Below are positions 1 to 13,069 of a DNA stretch of 64,000 nt, in pieces. The position numbers and the translations under genes are program-made. Below the pieces are notes generated by a model, which saw only the letters and a program-made list of their open reading frames with translations, made no database searches and was not told the origin of the DNA. Source of the stretch: Gnetum montanum. Taxonomy: Eukaryota > Streptophyta > Gnetopsida > Gnetales > Gnetaceae. The DNA lies in assembly GCA_015680685.1 (NCBI GenBank), contig MNCI01016127.1:294187-358186 (forward strand), read 5' to 3'. Position 1 is the stretch's first letter, and each line of letters opens with the position of its first letter.

Positions 1-279
1 AAGACAAAAAAAACCATGTCATTACAAAATAATGCATATGGCTATATGAGATAACTAGTGAACCAGGTCACGATAGGTTACTATCAATACAATATAGAGA
101 TATTTGTGTAATATGCATCATATTTACAAAGCTTAATAGTTCATTTATTATGCTAAATGAAGAGAGATAGATAGAGCATGTGCAGGCTTGCTTGCTATAG
201 GTTGTAAAGATCATCAATGTCAATCGTTGGTTTACTTGTAGAGAAAATATTATTAAATATAATAATAGTTTAGATAGGA

Positions 280-785
280 ATGATCAATTGGATTGGCCCA
301 TTCATGTCTACCACCTTGAATGCTCCATTACCATAGGGTTTGACAATCAAGAAAGGTCCATCCTAGTTGGCCAAAAACTTGTTTTCATTCTTGCAAATAG
401 CCTTAAGGATAAGGTCTCCTTCATTGATCTTTTGCTTATTTAAGTCATGGTGATGTTTTTGTTTTTGCCTCTCTTGATATCATTTGATGTAAGTGTGTGT
501 TTTTATTCACTACTCTTCCATTGAATCTAGATCGATGATAGCAAGTCTTTATTCTACTCATCATTGAAGAAGTCAAATAGACCTACTCTTAGTAATGGAA
601 CCTATAATTCAAGAGGCAAAACAACTTCAGATTCATAAACTAGGCTATATGGGGTTGCACTAGTTGTAGTTTGAAAGGTAGTTCAATAGGCCCAAAGTAT
701 GTGGACAAGCTACTCATGCCACATGTATATGCTATTTTTAGCATTTTTAAGCAAGTTTATGATGGCCTTATTGCTAGCTGGGGGA
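280..785 (-). pseudogene. Ty3/gypsy integrase C-terminal relic
   Basis: Read on the minus strand, this stretch gives the end of a plant Ty3/gypsy integrase. The visible order is a WHE..LVHILWAY segment, then TSATPYSLVYESE, a linker, INEGDLILKAI, and finally NWDGPFLIVKPYGNGAFKV. This matches the ATPYSLVYG and GPF..K sequences near the integrase C terminus in plant gypsy polyproteins, which inserts cDNA into the genome. Several stops and frame changes break it. Homology stops abruptly near 785, where the 180-bp array region begins, so the catalytic DDE core and the reverse transcriptase are missing. The gag and protease of a minus-strand gypsy element lie at 9.4-13.0 kb in the same orientation, so both may be parts of one element split by later insertion. 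Confidence 0.8.
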
Positions 786-939
786 TTTATTCTAGAATGG
801 AATAATATGGGGAATGGGTATTAAAGGTTGGGATAAATTTAGACAAGTAAAATCTTGAGGCTGTGAGGTCTTTGGCCTCTCTAGTATATATCTTTGGCTT
901 CCTGGAGTTCCATCTTGCATCAAAAAGTGGAAAATAAAC

Positions 940-2950
940 TTTTCCCCTTATTTCCATGCTAGGGAAGTTCCTCAAGTATAGAAGAAGTAAGAATCTTAGA
1001 TCTAGGCCAATTCAGATGACAATCGACTATGCATGTTACCTCATAGGGTTGCTAAGGTCAAGGGCTATGGGTCTAAGCCAAAATTTAGCTGTTTTGGACA
1101 TCCCTAAATGGGGTTTTGGATTTCCCATTTCTTCCATGCTAGAGATAGAGAGCTTAGCCTAGAAAATAAGGGAGAATTGATTTTTGACCATCTATAATTA
1201 GTTTTATGAAGTTTAAGGGCTCCAATAGTTGCTACCAAGTTTCTAGAGTGCATGAAAGGTTGTTTGATGTCATTCCGAGGTGTTTAGAAGTTGAAAATAA
1301 GTATTCCCTTAACTTTTGACACTATGGATAACATCCTCAATGTGGGAAAAGGAATCATAAACATGAAAGAACTGTGAAACTTAGATTTAGTCCAATTTTA
1401 ACCTCAATCAACTATGCATGTTAGTCTCTAGGGCTACCATGGTTGAGGACTAGGGTTTGGTGTTAAGTTTTGATAATTTTGAGTATTTCTAAGTGTTTTT
1501 TAACTTCCCCCATTTTCCATGCTATTATTTCATGCTCAGTGTGGGAAAATGAGGGAAAAGCATTTTGGTCATTTTGACCACTTTCAGTCATGTAGGCAGG
1601 TTCCACATGTCACTAATGATAATGGTCAATGCTTGGTGTCAAAATTTGGATGTCTTCAATGTTGTTGAGTGGTTTTTGGGCTTCCCCTATTTTTTCATGT
1701 TGGTTATTCCATGCTTGGTATCCAAAGATGGGAGAAAAGCCTTTTGATCATTTTTAGCCACTTTTAGTCATGCATGCAGGTTTCTAAGTTTGTTGATGTC
1801 AACTGTTGCTACTTGATGTTAAAATTTGGATGTTTCAAGGTTGATAAGGAATTTTTTTGAGTTCCCCCATTTTTCCACACTAGGGCTTCCATGATTAGTG
1901 TGGAAAAATTTTGGAAAAGCTTTTTGGTTACTCTTGGTCACTTTCGTACATGCATGCAAGCTTCCTAGGTTACTAGCATTAACTGCTAACATTTGATGCC
2001 AAAATTTGGTTATCTCAAAGGTCGTAAGGTAAATTTTGGACTTTCCCCACATTTTCCATGTTGGGTCTTCTATGCTCAGTATGGAAAAATGAGGGGAAAT
2101 CTTTTTTGGTTACTTTTACTCACTTTCAAGAATGCATGCAGGCTTCCTAGCTTAATGGCATTGACAGGTAACATCTAATGTTAAATTATTATTTCAAGGA
2201 TCATAAGACATTTTTTGGACTTCCCCCTATTTTTTACACACTAGGGATTCCATGGTGATCATGGAAAAATGGTAAGGCAAGAATGATTTTTGGTTACTTT
2301 TGGTTAATCTAGTTGTGGATGAGTGCTCACAACGTTGCAGGTCTTGGCCATCAATTCCTAAGGTCAAGATCTAATCATTTTGGGGACCAAGATGGGGTTT
2401 TCAAGCTTCCACCCTTTTTTCCACACTAAGGGTGGAAGGCTCAACATGGAAAAGGTCTTCCCCAATCAAGAAAGTTAAATCTAGGCCAAATCAATAGTTG
2501 ATCAACCATGCATGTCAACCTTCGAGGTTGCTAGTATTGACAATCAATGTTGGGTGTCCAGATTTGAAAGTTTGGAGGCTTCTAAGTGTCTCATGTAATA
2601 TCTTGCCTTTCGTCCATTCTAGGCATGATGGCTTGAGCATGGATGAGAGGGGGATGGCATTTTGTGCCATATTTGACCAATTTTGGGGCTTCCAAAAGCT
2701 ATAGAGGGTTCTAGTAGGGTCCTAAGGTCACCAACATTAAGAAATGGTCATTAGGTCATCCATTTACATCATTTTGGCTTCCCCCCATCAATCCATGTTT
2801 AGGATGAGAGGCTAAGTATGGAAGAAGCCTCCTCCAACATGGAACACATCAAATCCTATATTGTGACCAGTTTTGACTAGGTTTGGTGAAGTTTTGAGGT
2901 TGTCAAAGATTCTTGGAGGGTTTCTAGGTCATATGGGGCCCACTTTGGAG
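940..2950. repeat. Degenerate tandem array, about 180-187 bp period
   Basis: Two landmarks recur with a regular period. One is a TTTTCCAYRCTAGGG-type box after a run of C. The other is a CATGCATGcagGYTTCCTAGG-type box. The second box falls near 1029, 1404, 1592, 1771, 1951, 2134 and 2508. These spacings are about 180-188 bp, or twice that where a unit has diverged. I see about ten units, best conserved from 1510 to 2400. No coding sequence explains it. It could be satellite-like DNA or repeats inside a long LTR or leader. Confidence 0.8.
1869..1909. repeat. Perfect 14-bp inverted repeat in a tandem unit
   Basis: The arms are 1869-1882 and 1896-1909 (ATTTTTCCACACTA and its exact reverse complement), with a 13-base loop. 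Other units of the array hold imperfect versions at the same place, for example around 1520-1555 and 2052-2090, so the hairpin belongs to the repeat unit. Confidence 0.85.
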
Positions 2951-3299
2951 ATGCTAGATGAGTGTTGAGAGGCAAGAGTGAGTGTTAAACCACCTTTTTC
3001 CATGCTAGGTATTATTGGCCCAACATGGAAACTCATGGTGCTTAGCTTTACTCATATTTTGCCCAATTTTGAAAACCCAGGGTTGAAGAAGGTAAGTCTG
3101 GGTTACTAAAAATAGAAAAATAGTGTAATGTAAATAAATTTAAAAAATAATGGACATGTTTCCATGTTGGGCATGGCATTCCTAGCATGGATGTATGTAA
3201 TAAAGGTTTCCATAATGTTTGAAGTGTCAAAAATGGCAAAACATCTCACTGTTGATGTAGGTTTTGGTCAAAAGTGAAGAAGTAGGGAGGGGCCCACAA

Positions 3300-5190
3300 T
3301 CTAAAAATTTAAAAGTTTGAAAGGTAGATTTTTTTTACACCCAAAACCAACATGAACTATACTTTCCCTTATTTTTCTTCAATGTGCTTGTAGTTATGAT
3401 GCACTGAATTAGTAGTTGGGGTTTCGGTTTTAGAAGGGTTTTATATGTTAAATTTTGTAATTTTTGATCATAACTATCATTCCACAATAACAACGCATTG
3501 GAGGAGAGCTCTGGTAGATATTCTTATGGCCGCCACACCCAATCATTAGCATGGAAGCATCCCATCTCCCCTGCAGCCAATGTAGAACTCCTATCTTCTC
3601 CTAAATTTCATCTACCTTAACATTGAGCCTGCCATGGTGCTTAAATAGAGAGGAGAAAAGAGAAAAAATCCCACAATTTAAAGGATGAACAAGTTTTTGA
3701 GGGCATTTTTAGAGGTTCCTAGGCCTATCTCTATCTAGGCCCCATTTTTCACTACTCCAAGGTAGGCAATTCTACCTATTTTTATCTTTGTTTTTTTTTT
3801 TCTAGTTTTTTCCTTTCTAGATGTTGAGGTCGTTTCTTCAGATCTACTCTAGTAGAGGAATTAATATGGAATTTTGATGATCCCATCTCCTATTTTGGCT
3901 ACTCCAATGTAGATCTATAGTTGTTTTATTGCTTTAGCTATTGCAAATTTGATTTTGAAAATAGGGCTTGCTATTTTATGCTATTTTCTCAAAATCTTGG
4001 GATATGGCCATTTTTTTATATCTAGGCCTTAGGATTTGTTAAAATTATATTTTAACAAAATCCTATCCCATTATTTTTATGTGAATTTAAATGGGTCTTA
4101 ATTATTTTGTCTATTTCGACTATTTTAATAGCTATGTGAAATTTAGTCTTTAAGATTTTTGAAGTTTTATTATGCAAAAGAAAGTCAAGTTGTGTATTTT
4201 TTCTCAGTGAAATAGTTAAACATTTGTAGAATTAAAGACTATGGACTTTTATCTCATTGTTTAATATTTTTGATGGTTGTTGTGTCATTTAATTTGGCTT
4301 TGAAATAAAGAAGTTATGATTGTTTTCCTAACATTGCGTAGTTAGGTTGTTTGTGCCGCTTTCACAATTTCATGTAGATTTGTGAAATTTTCATAAGAAA
4401 AAGGCAAAGTGTTTTGCTATTTGTTTTGTCATGGCTCCATAGGCTTTGGTTTTAGCTTTCCAATGATGGTGGAATCACTTCGACTGGACTTAAAATGAGT
4501 TTTTTATAAATCTTTTTCTATGGTAGTATGATTCAAGGAAAAATGAATGGTTGTAGTACATTACCTAAAATAGAAGTGGTTGATATGCTTAATTTTTATT
4601 TTTCTAGAAGAATAAAAGCTTTTTCTATAAGATTTTACTATGGCTACATGGCTTTTACTAATTTTATCATGCTTTTTCTAAATTTGTACATAGTTTAGAT
4701 GATTTTTCCAAATTTAGGCATGTTGTGCATAATTTAGATGCTCTTTTAAAAAAACTTATGCTTACTTTTTCCAAATTTATGCATAATTTAGATTATTTTT
4801 CTAAAATTATGCATGATTTACACTAAGATATAGTTTTTGCTATAAAGGCTATAAAATATGGTAACAATGCTTTCATGGAATTTCTTAAGCTAATTTAGAT
4901 AAAAATTTAAGAGCTTTTTACAAAACCCAATTTTACATGTGACTTAGGAAGTTTTCTCTAAATTTATAAGGAAATTTTGATTGGTCATGATATATGGTTA
5001 TGTAGGATTGTGATACTATTTACTTGTGAAATTACTTAGACTAATTTGGATAAACACCTTAGAGCTTTTTACAAAGGCTAATTTCACCATAGACTACAAG
5101 TTTTCTCTAAATTTGTTAAGAAATTCTAATTCATCATAATGTTTTTACTTTATTTCATGAAAGGTTTTCTTAAGGCATATTCTCATCATA
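3300..5190. other. AT-rich region without genes; short direct repeats
   Basis: No gene was seen. Short direct repeats are present. A TTTTTCCAAATTTATGCATAATTTAGA-like phrase occurs about four times between 4670 and 4830. A segment starting near 4870 is repeated from about 5020 with an offset of about 151 bases. The stretch may be the leader or LTR of the element that carries the decayed gene downstream. Confidence 0.5.
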
Positions 5191-8100
5191 GTGCAGTTGG
5201 TTGGTATTTTGTGCTACATTTTTCATCCCAAGACCAATACTCCACCACATGACATGCCTCTTAGGAAGCTTTCATTGTGGTTCCAGCCTACGAAAAGGGA
5301 CTTCGTTGTCTACCTCCTTAGGAACTTTAGTATGATGTTGTGGTTACACTTATCTATGAATGTAGCTAGGGTCATTAAGGAGAACTTGTTTCCTTGGGCA
5401 TCTAACCTGATTGCTAAGTACATTACTAACAAGCCACCACCTAAGCCTATAGGGGGACTAATAAAGGCCATAAGTCCATACCACCTTTTGGAGATATGGA
5501 TGATGCCATATTATAGTTAGTATAATATTAACAATACTATGATGGTGGCACATAGAGCCCACACATTATTATAGAACCCACCTGGCATTGTGTATCTTCT
5601 ATAGGGATAAACATGATTATTGTAATGTTTTTATGATTACTTCTTGATTACCTTACCTAACTTCATTAATTTAACTTTTTACAAGTACAAGGTGAACATT
5701 CAGGGCTTGATCATTAATGACCAAATCCTGGCAGTGGCTCAAACTACCTTAGATGAATTCACCAAGAGCCCCTGAATTAGAGCTGTTGTGTATCGATAGT
5801 TAAGAGGGATCTTTGATGAATACATCACTAGGTTTATCCTTGTATACAAGAAGTGCAAGGACAATAGGACAATGTACAACTTGTGGGTAGATGTTGATAG
5901 CATAGATCACACCCTTGTAGCTGGAACCTCCACATCATAGAAGATAAGCAAAGGTGAACATATAACTTCTAGTGTTTTATGGCATTAAATGTTTTATTTC
6001 TTTTTTTATTGTTAAAATTGCTCATATGGATGTTAACCTTTGGTTGCTACTTTATAGGACCTTCCACCTCAGCTGATGTCATTATAACACTTTCACATTC
6101 ATGTCATGAGGATACCCTTATTCTAAGGTTTAATGATGTGACATCAACACAAGAGTAGCTAAAGGGATAGGTGCCTAGATATATTCGAGTAAACATCTAG
6201 TGTGCAAGTTTGCTTAATGTATTTATGGCACCTATTCCTTCCATTATTGTTATGACGATGTTGCATGTTATTGACTCCTTTGATAAGGAGGTTGGTCACT
6301 TTAACATCATCATTCGAGGTGTTAAGGTGAACATTAACATAGGTGCTAGCCTCTTTCGTGACTTGTTCAGTGTTCTTGCTGATGGGACAAAGGTTCCCAC
6401 TAGGACAATGAGGAAATCAAGCCACCGTGAGGAAGTTCTAAAGTGGCTCAATGCCAGCATGAGCCACTCTAGAAATTTGATGGATAGCTTTATGAATCTC
6501 AATGCAAAGGAATAATATCTTTTGTTTAGGCCTCATGTGTTCCCCAAACTACTATCGCAAAAGAAGGTAATCGACCTAGCATAGGGGTGGACCTTTAAGA
6601 AGGTCTTGATGGATGGCATCAAATTTAATTAGGCTATTGGGATTTGAGAGAAGATCCTTAGACTCTATGTTGATACCTCTATGATAATCCATATGTACTT
6701 TAAATTTTTCATAGGTTATCTAAAGAGGTTTGTGGAGTTTCTGGTGGTGTATAGGAATGGATGATGGATTACTCAAGGCCCAAGCTAGCTTTCTAGGTCT
6801 TGGATAAAACACATTTGTCCAACAGTGTAGGCCTCAAACCCACTAGATGGGATGGATGAAAAATTATCCATTACCACTAAGAATCTCAATGTTAGGCAGT
6901 ATGAGTCTCCTTACAGTACTGATGATGATAAGCCCTTCTCATTTATTACTAGTGTTCAAGATGCCAAATGATGGTGCATGGAGGCCAAAGGGACAATTAG
7001 AGAGAAGCTTAAGAGCCTTATAGAGGAGGCAACCCCAACATGAGATCAACATGCCCTAAAGAACCTTAAGTTTAAGCTTAAGCCATCATAGCAGGTAGTT
7101 GTAGGTATGCTTTATTTAATTTTGGCTATTCCATGTTTTACACTTTCATGGCTACTTTATGGTCTTATGTGTTCACTAGTTTTTTATGTGCTATGCTTGT
7201 AGATAAGCATTAAGTTATAGCATCCCAAGTTGTTGTAGAGGTAGAACAAAGACATGCAAAGAAGGAACTGCTATAGCAACCTATGCTTGAAGGACTTGTT
7301 AATGTTGGTGTAGATGAACAAGATGCCTTGTTTGGTGAGGTGTTGCTAGGCCCCTTTTCCATCATCATCCCAAAGGAGGAAAAGGAGAAGGAGCTAGGTG
7401 TGCCTATACCTCACTATTTTCATTATATTTCATTGGTTATCTTTGGCCATCATCCTAACATTTTGATGATTGTTATGTTTACAGTAGTTCCTAAGCCACC
7501 AACACAAGCTCCTATCCCTAAATTTCATGCAAAACCATGGGTAGAGACTCCAAACAAAGTGGAGTTCATGCATTAGATGACTAAGGACATCATTGATCTA
7601 TTGCATTAGGTTACACCTAAGATAGGTGAGGATTTTGTTTTATGTGCTTCAATCATAGGCTTTATTTGCATTATGGCTATTTTAGGTTTTGTCTTATGGT
7701 TGTTTTTTGTGCTTTTGTAGTACCATCCATGGAGGTGGGCTCTAGCAGAGGCATGAAGGTAGACTCCCTACCTAGATGACCTTTGACATTTCTAGTGTAC
7801 TTGTAAAGCTATATGACATTGACACTGATTTAGCAATGTCATGTGCAAAAGCTTCATGGGAGTTAGAGAGGTCCAATGAGTTCCTATGGGAGGAAGTTAT
7901 GGCCTTGAGGGAAAAGAATCACAGGTAGGAGGATATTCTTAGGAATCTCTAAGACCATAAAGCCTTTATGAAAGCCCAAGTGGCTAACTCAAGGGAGCTA
8001 TAGACTAAGGAGATTACATGGGCCCACTATTGGCATGTTATTCAAAACAAACTACTAGTCCTATAGGAGATGGCAAAGTAATGTATATAGATGGACCTCA

Positions 8101-8700
8101 TCTTCAAAAAGGTTGAGAACTAGAAGGATCATTACACTTTGGTCCTAAAGTGGGGCAAGACACAAAAGGCCCATAAGCATCAATATAAGGTTGATCATGA
8201 GGCCTACCTAAAGTGGCTTAAGAAAGAGTTTATTGAATGTCACAAGAGAGAGCTATTCATTTAGGGGATCTAGGCAGAGAGTGCTTATCGACTTTTCAAA
8301 AGTACTCTTAGGGTGGAGCAATCCTCTACTCTTTAGATCATCATAGTTGCTGGTGAGACCTCTACATCTGTGCTACTCATGAGCCTCCTCCTTATACTAC
8401 TATACATAGATTCAACATTCTTTCTAGAGTTGATCTTGGGGATGTTGACTAGGTCAACATGACAAAGGACTAGATCCTCCATCATTTGGAGGAAGGCCTT
8501 CCCCACCTACCCTTGGAAATAATGGAGCTAGAATCTCTACATGTTTGATATATTCTATGCTTTATTCTTTGTTTTAAGTCATAATTTTGATTATGGATTA
8601 CTAATTAGCTATGTGTTGTTACATTTCAAGCCTTTGGAGACATTGGCAACCCCTACGGTTAGGTTGGGAATGACCCACCACTTCCTCCGGTAGATGTAAC
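5191..8700 (+). pseudogene. Unrecognised decayed multi-exon gene with coiled coil
   Basis: Blocks of plus-strand coding character alternate with AT- and T-rich stretches of about 90-110 bases that start with GT and end with AG. Candidate introns are about 5593-5690, 5953-6057, 7099-7202, 7625-7720 and 8545-8630. The exon blocks are about 5191-5590, 5691-5950, 6060-7095, 7204-7620 and 7722-8544. The longest clean stretches are 109 residues at 5191-5520 and 101 residues at 6210-6515. The block at 7830-8330 is rich in Glu, Lys and Leu and looks like a coiled coil (for example SWELERSNEFLWEEVMALRE). Internal stops are mainly TAG where glutamine is expected. I do not recognise the family. It could be a captured host gene or an element-borne ORF. 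The introns argue against a processed copy. Confidence 0.5.
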
Positions 8701-9350
8701 TTAGTAGCCTCCTTTCATTTAACTTTTTGGCTATTTGCTTTTTTCTTTATGTTGATGGCTAAGGTTAGCCAAAACTATGTAATGGATGGTTATTCTTTGG
8801 CATCATTGCTAGACGTTGTGGTTATGGCTATATGTCATGGACATTTCAATTTTAAACTTGAATATTGGCTTTATTCTTGACTATATGCATCTATAGTAGT
8901 AAATTTTGTAAACATGGCTATATTGACATTTTGGTTGTAACATTAAATCAATGTGATAATAGGCTAAACAAAAGGAAACCTATAATAATAAAAGAAACAT
9001 TTGCTAGTTTTAGGCCATTGTAGGCATAGGTTATACAATTTTGCCAATTTAAGGCCATGGTGTGCCATATTACTAGTTTAACATCTTAGTAGATGATAGT
9101 GCTAATTCAATGTCTTAGTGGACAAGAATGCCAGTTTACGGTCATAGCAAAGTCTAATGCTACATTTAGGCCATAGTGTGCCATGTCTAAAAGAGATGCT
9201 TTTTAATGTTTAAAATATAGGTAAAAATAAATAAAGGTTATAGAAAATAGGTAATAATGAAAATAAATTTAGGCTACATGCATAGGCTATGTACATAAAA
9301 TAACAAAGAAATAACAAATTGCAAAAGAAAAAATAAGGCTATTTGGCTAT
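8701..9350. other. No gene seen; short GGCCATAGTGTGCCAT repeats
   Basis: No coding signal was found. A phrase like GGCCATRGTGTGCCATRT recurs near 9050 and 9168, with looser versions between. The minus-strand gypsy protease begins just after this stretch. Confidence 0.4.
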
Positions 9351-9379
9351 CATTGCATCTAGTCATAGAGGCATCGAAA

Positions 9380-10030
9380 GGTTAAGGTAAAATTCAGTTG
9401 TGTAGACTCTTCCTAATCTTTGTAAGATTAGGGAGTGATTAAGGCCTACTCTAGACAAGCTTACATCCACCATCTCATTCACTTACAATGTTTAAAGGAA
9501 GTTCATCCCATAATGTCTCTCATTTCCTATCATTGTCATCGTTGGTTATCTTGGGTTTTAGCTCTTCATGGCTAGGAGCTTCTTCTTGAAGCTCCACTTC
9601 AGATCCCTACTTTATGTCTACATTGTTGATAGCTAGGGGAGCCATGTTATCACCATGAATGATGATTTCACCTCCCTCATAAGGAAGGTGGATTTCTTGA
9701 TAGATGGACGAGAATAGAGCTCATAACTGAGCCAACCAAGGTCTTCCCAAGATTAGGTTGAATCTTGGTGTTTCTTCCACCATCAAGAAGTTTGCGGTTG
9801 TAGGGAATTATTCTTTCACTACAAAATCCAAAGATATGGATCCCTTGATAGCAACTCTTGATCCATTGAAGAACTTAAGAGCTATGGTGGTTTTAGGTTG
9901 TACTTGCTCAGTTAAGTCCAAGTGTTCAACGATGGTGCATGGGATGACATTGGTTGCAACTCCATCATCAACATGTACCTAATGTATTTTAAATTTTCCT
10001 ATGTAGATGATTATAAATAAAGGGGTCATA
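9380..10030 (-). pseudogene. Ty3/gypsy retropepsin (protease) relic
   Basis: Minus-strand translation gives an aspartic protease of the plant gypsy type, which cuts the Gag-Pol polyprotein. Near 9,960-9,920 is VHVDDGVATNVIP, the active-site segment, with Asp-Asp-Gly where the family has Asp-x-Gly. About 65 residues on, at roughly 9,766-9,736, is RFNLILGRPWL, the conserved C-terminal flap and hydrophobic motif. A short acidic tail follows before the homology ends near 9,380. The reading frame is almost open through the core, with a few stops. The gag relic lies directly upstream in the same orientation. No reverse transcriptase follows. The sequence to the left changes to an unrelated plus-strand gene, which suggests insertion or deletion at the pro/RT boundary. 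Confidence 0.8.
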
Positions 10031-10199
10031 GTCACTTCACCTTTTGAGGATTAACCTTAATTTTGCTATTGCAAAATGTTAAGGATGTTGACTTCCTTTC
10101 CCTTGTTGAGGGAGGAATCATCACTACATGGATGACTTCCTCATTAGCAAGAATATCCTAACTAACAAGTATGTAGGTCAACAATTTGACTAGCACCTC

Positions 10200-13040
10200 A
10201 TGATGTGTGACTAAAGTCACGATTAAGTCATACAAGCTTAAAGTTGTGTTTTTTGCTTAAGGAATTGCTTGACTTGCTCTAGTGCATTGAGGAAAGTTTT
10301 GTCATCGACCATGAACTTGTTACCTTGGTTGTGATCTACTTCCTCCATGAGTCCCAAAATGTAGACTTCAGCTTTATGATGTGACTTTTGTGGTTCTTCC
10401 TTACTGTCTTGGTTGTGATCTTTAGTGTCCTCTTGTGGCTTGTTGGTTGAAGGAGATGGAGCAGAGGAGGTCATGGATATAGCCAAAATGGAAGTCGATT
10501 TCAATGGACCTACTTCGATTCATGCCTCCATCTACTTATCTCTCTTATTGTTTGCTTATGCTTCTTCCCTTACTTGGTTGTAGTTTTTAGGTTGTCAACT
10601 ATTGGTTGTAGGAAAGAGGTAATAACATTCGCCACAATAAGGGGTCATTGTGTAGTTGGTTGGACTATGACTGTATTGGGTTGAAAGACCTTGATGACAA
10701 AAGGTTTCCTTGGAGGCATTCATGATGGTACTCTCACAATGAAGGGAGATATTGAGCTATTGGAAGATAAAGAAACTCTTTCATTGTAGAGGGGTACTTG
10801 AATCACAAATGGTTCTCTTGTAGGTATCTAATTGTCATTGATTTTGAATGCTAAAATAACATAGGAATTATCATTAGCATTCAAAGGATCTTTGTAGACC
10901 TGCATTGACTAGTTTTATGACTGAACTAGGTTAGAAGAATTTAAGACTAGTTCCTCCCTATCTATCATCCTTTGCAGGTCATCCTTCATTGCAACACAAA
11001 ATTCTGTATCATGACTAGGCAATTGATGATAATGGCAAGACTAGTCTAACTTGAAGTATTTAGGTAATTGAGAATCATCCTTCATTGCCCAAGTAGGATC
11101 TTTTGCTATTTCACATAATCACTCATGTTTATTTTCAGGGACTTTTGTTATTTATTTATGTTGCATCCGTCCACCTCTTAATAGTTGGTCTAGTAACTTG
11201 GATGGTTTTAGTAGTAATGTAGTGTATTTAGGCTTGCCTTTCCTAAGTTAGGTCTATTTGTTGTTGATGTATTGGTCCTAGAAGTTGATAGTTGGTTACT
11301 ATGGTCATTGGTAGGGATCTTAGGTGGATTTTCCTTTGACTCTTGGTTCATGATCTTATTTTCCTTGGTTACAATTACTATGGTAGTTCTATTTTGTTTT
11401 CTATTTTCTTTGTCTCTTCAAGTGTGTTGGTTTTTATATGATACATAGGTTGGATCATGGCTAGCCTCGATGGCATCCTCAATATTTTTAGTTTGTGAGA
11501 ATTCTTGGCTAAGAGACCTTGGATCAAGGTAGTAGAGTTTATACTTGATAATGTCATTAACTACTCCCTTGAATATGGCTAATAAGTGGGTTTTAGCTAT
11601 GGGTTTTGGTATTTCATTCAATAGACCATTCCACCACTGAATGAATTTTTGTAATAGTTCTAAGGACCCTACTTGACCTTCATGAGTTGGTCAAGCATAT
11701 TATCAAGCTTCAAGTTATAATTGAAGTGGTTGACAAACTAGGCCACGAAATCCCTCAAAGAGGATATAGACCCTCTGGGCAATGCACAATACCAATCAAG
11801 TGATTTCCTAGTTAAAAACATAAATAAATTCCTTATAATGATATGAGTCCATGGTTGTAAGAGCAAACATTTTGATCAAAAGGTAATAAGGTGAAAATTA
11901 GGTTTACCTTCTCCATTGTATTTGCTAAATTGCAAAATGGACACACCAAGAGGAAGTGTCAAGGGTGGGACTACAAGACTTATGGAATCATCCTCGTAGA
12001 AGTCCATAATCATGATAGTTTATGTGGTAGAGGCTTTAACCCTCTTCAACTTCTCTATTAGGTCTTGGATCATTTGGAATGCTTCATCCAAGCCTTGTGG
12101 TGAACCCATAGCTTGTGAGGTCTATACATAAGGCTAGGACATCTATTCTGAGGTTTGTGCCTTTGTTATGGATCACATGATAGAAGGAAAAGGTTGTGCT
12201 ATGGTTGTGGCTTGTGGGCCAAATAAAGAAAAAGATGTTTATGCTAGTACTTGAGGCACAAATGGGACAAACATGGTGTGTGATCCTTGTGTTGCTAAGG
12301 GTCTCATGTTGGACCCCATGTGAGTAGTTAACAGATTTGCGATGGTAAACACATCACTGATTGTTTGATATATCAAGGCTGTGTTGCAAATGACATTGAT
12401 GTGTTATATTTTTTTGTTTATGGCACTGACTAAGTGTGATGTCTAGCTACAACTAATGTAGAATCTGTCATAGGAGGATGTAGAGGAGTGGAAGATGGTG
12501 CCACCATGCCCATGGAGAAAACAGAGGCATTAGGAAAAGGTTCTACGATGTTGGGGGATGTTTTTTGGAACAGTCCTCCAAGGATATTTCCAAGCTCATA
12601 TTCTATCCTAAATTCATCCTTTTCTTCATATTGTTCCCCAAAGGTAGGCTAGTCATCTTCCTCTTCTATGGCAATCAATTGATCTAGGATGCTAGAATAG
12701 ATGTCTTTAATGGAAATTTATTCATATGGAAAAGGGATGTGCTCTTTCCCACCCCTATGTATGAGCTCAAACTCCCTTTTTTCCTTGGCTTCAATTTGCA
12801 AAATTAGCATGCCTACCTATATTTTGACACAAATGAAGTTATAGCAATCTTCATTAATGGCTACAAAATTAGGACTCTCCCCTCTAACTCTGAAAGATCA
12901 CCTACACTCAATGACTATAGAGTCTTTGGGATCATACATCCTCATGACTCATTAGTTATGATATTCACTAATGAAGGTGAAGGGCAATTTGGTGGATTTT
13001 TGAAAAGGCATGGTTATAGTGCTGATAATTGATTAAGAAT
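10200..13040 (-). pseudogene. Ty3/gypsy gag relic
   Basis: This is the minus-strand Gag of the same element as the protease. From the N terminus (right) there is a variable region at 12,100-13,040. The Gag core follows at 11,640-12,000, with SILQFSKYNGEGKPNFHL and LTRKSLDWYCALPRGSISSL, the typical A..WY..LP..SI pattern of the PF03732 Gag domain. A spacer comes next at 11,418-11,621. A zinc-knuckle block at about 11,080-10,935 reads CHYHQLPSHDTEFC, the C-X2-H-X4-H-X4-C form usual in this group, followed by MKDDLQRMIDREEL. A hydrophilic Ser/Gln/Lys linker at 10,238-10,504 leads into the protease. The copy has many stops and shifts. Gag forms the virus-like particle and packages RNA. Confidence 0.8.
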
Positions 13041-13069
13041 AGGCTATAAATGTTAAGATAGGAGTAAAT

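Noticed and set aside
940-2950. Centromeric satellite
   Set aside because: The unit length fits, but only about ten diverged copies occur and they adjoin retroelement sequence. No evidence for a centromere is present.
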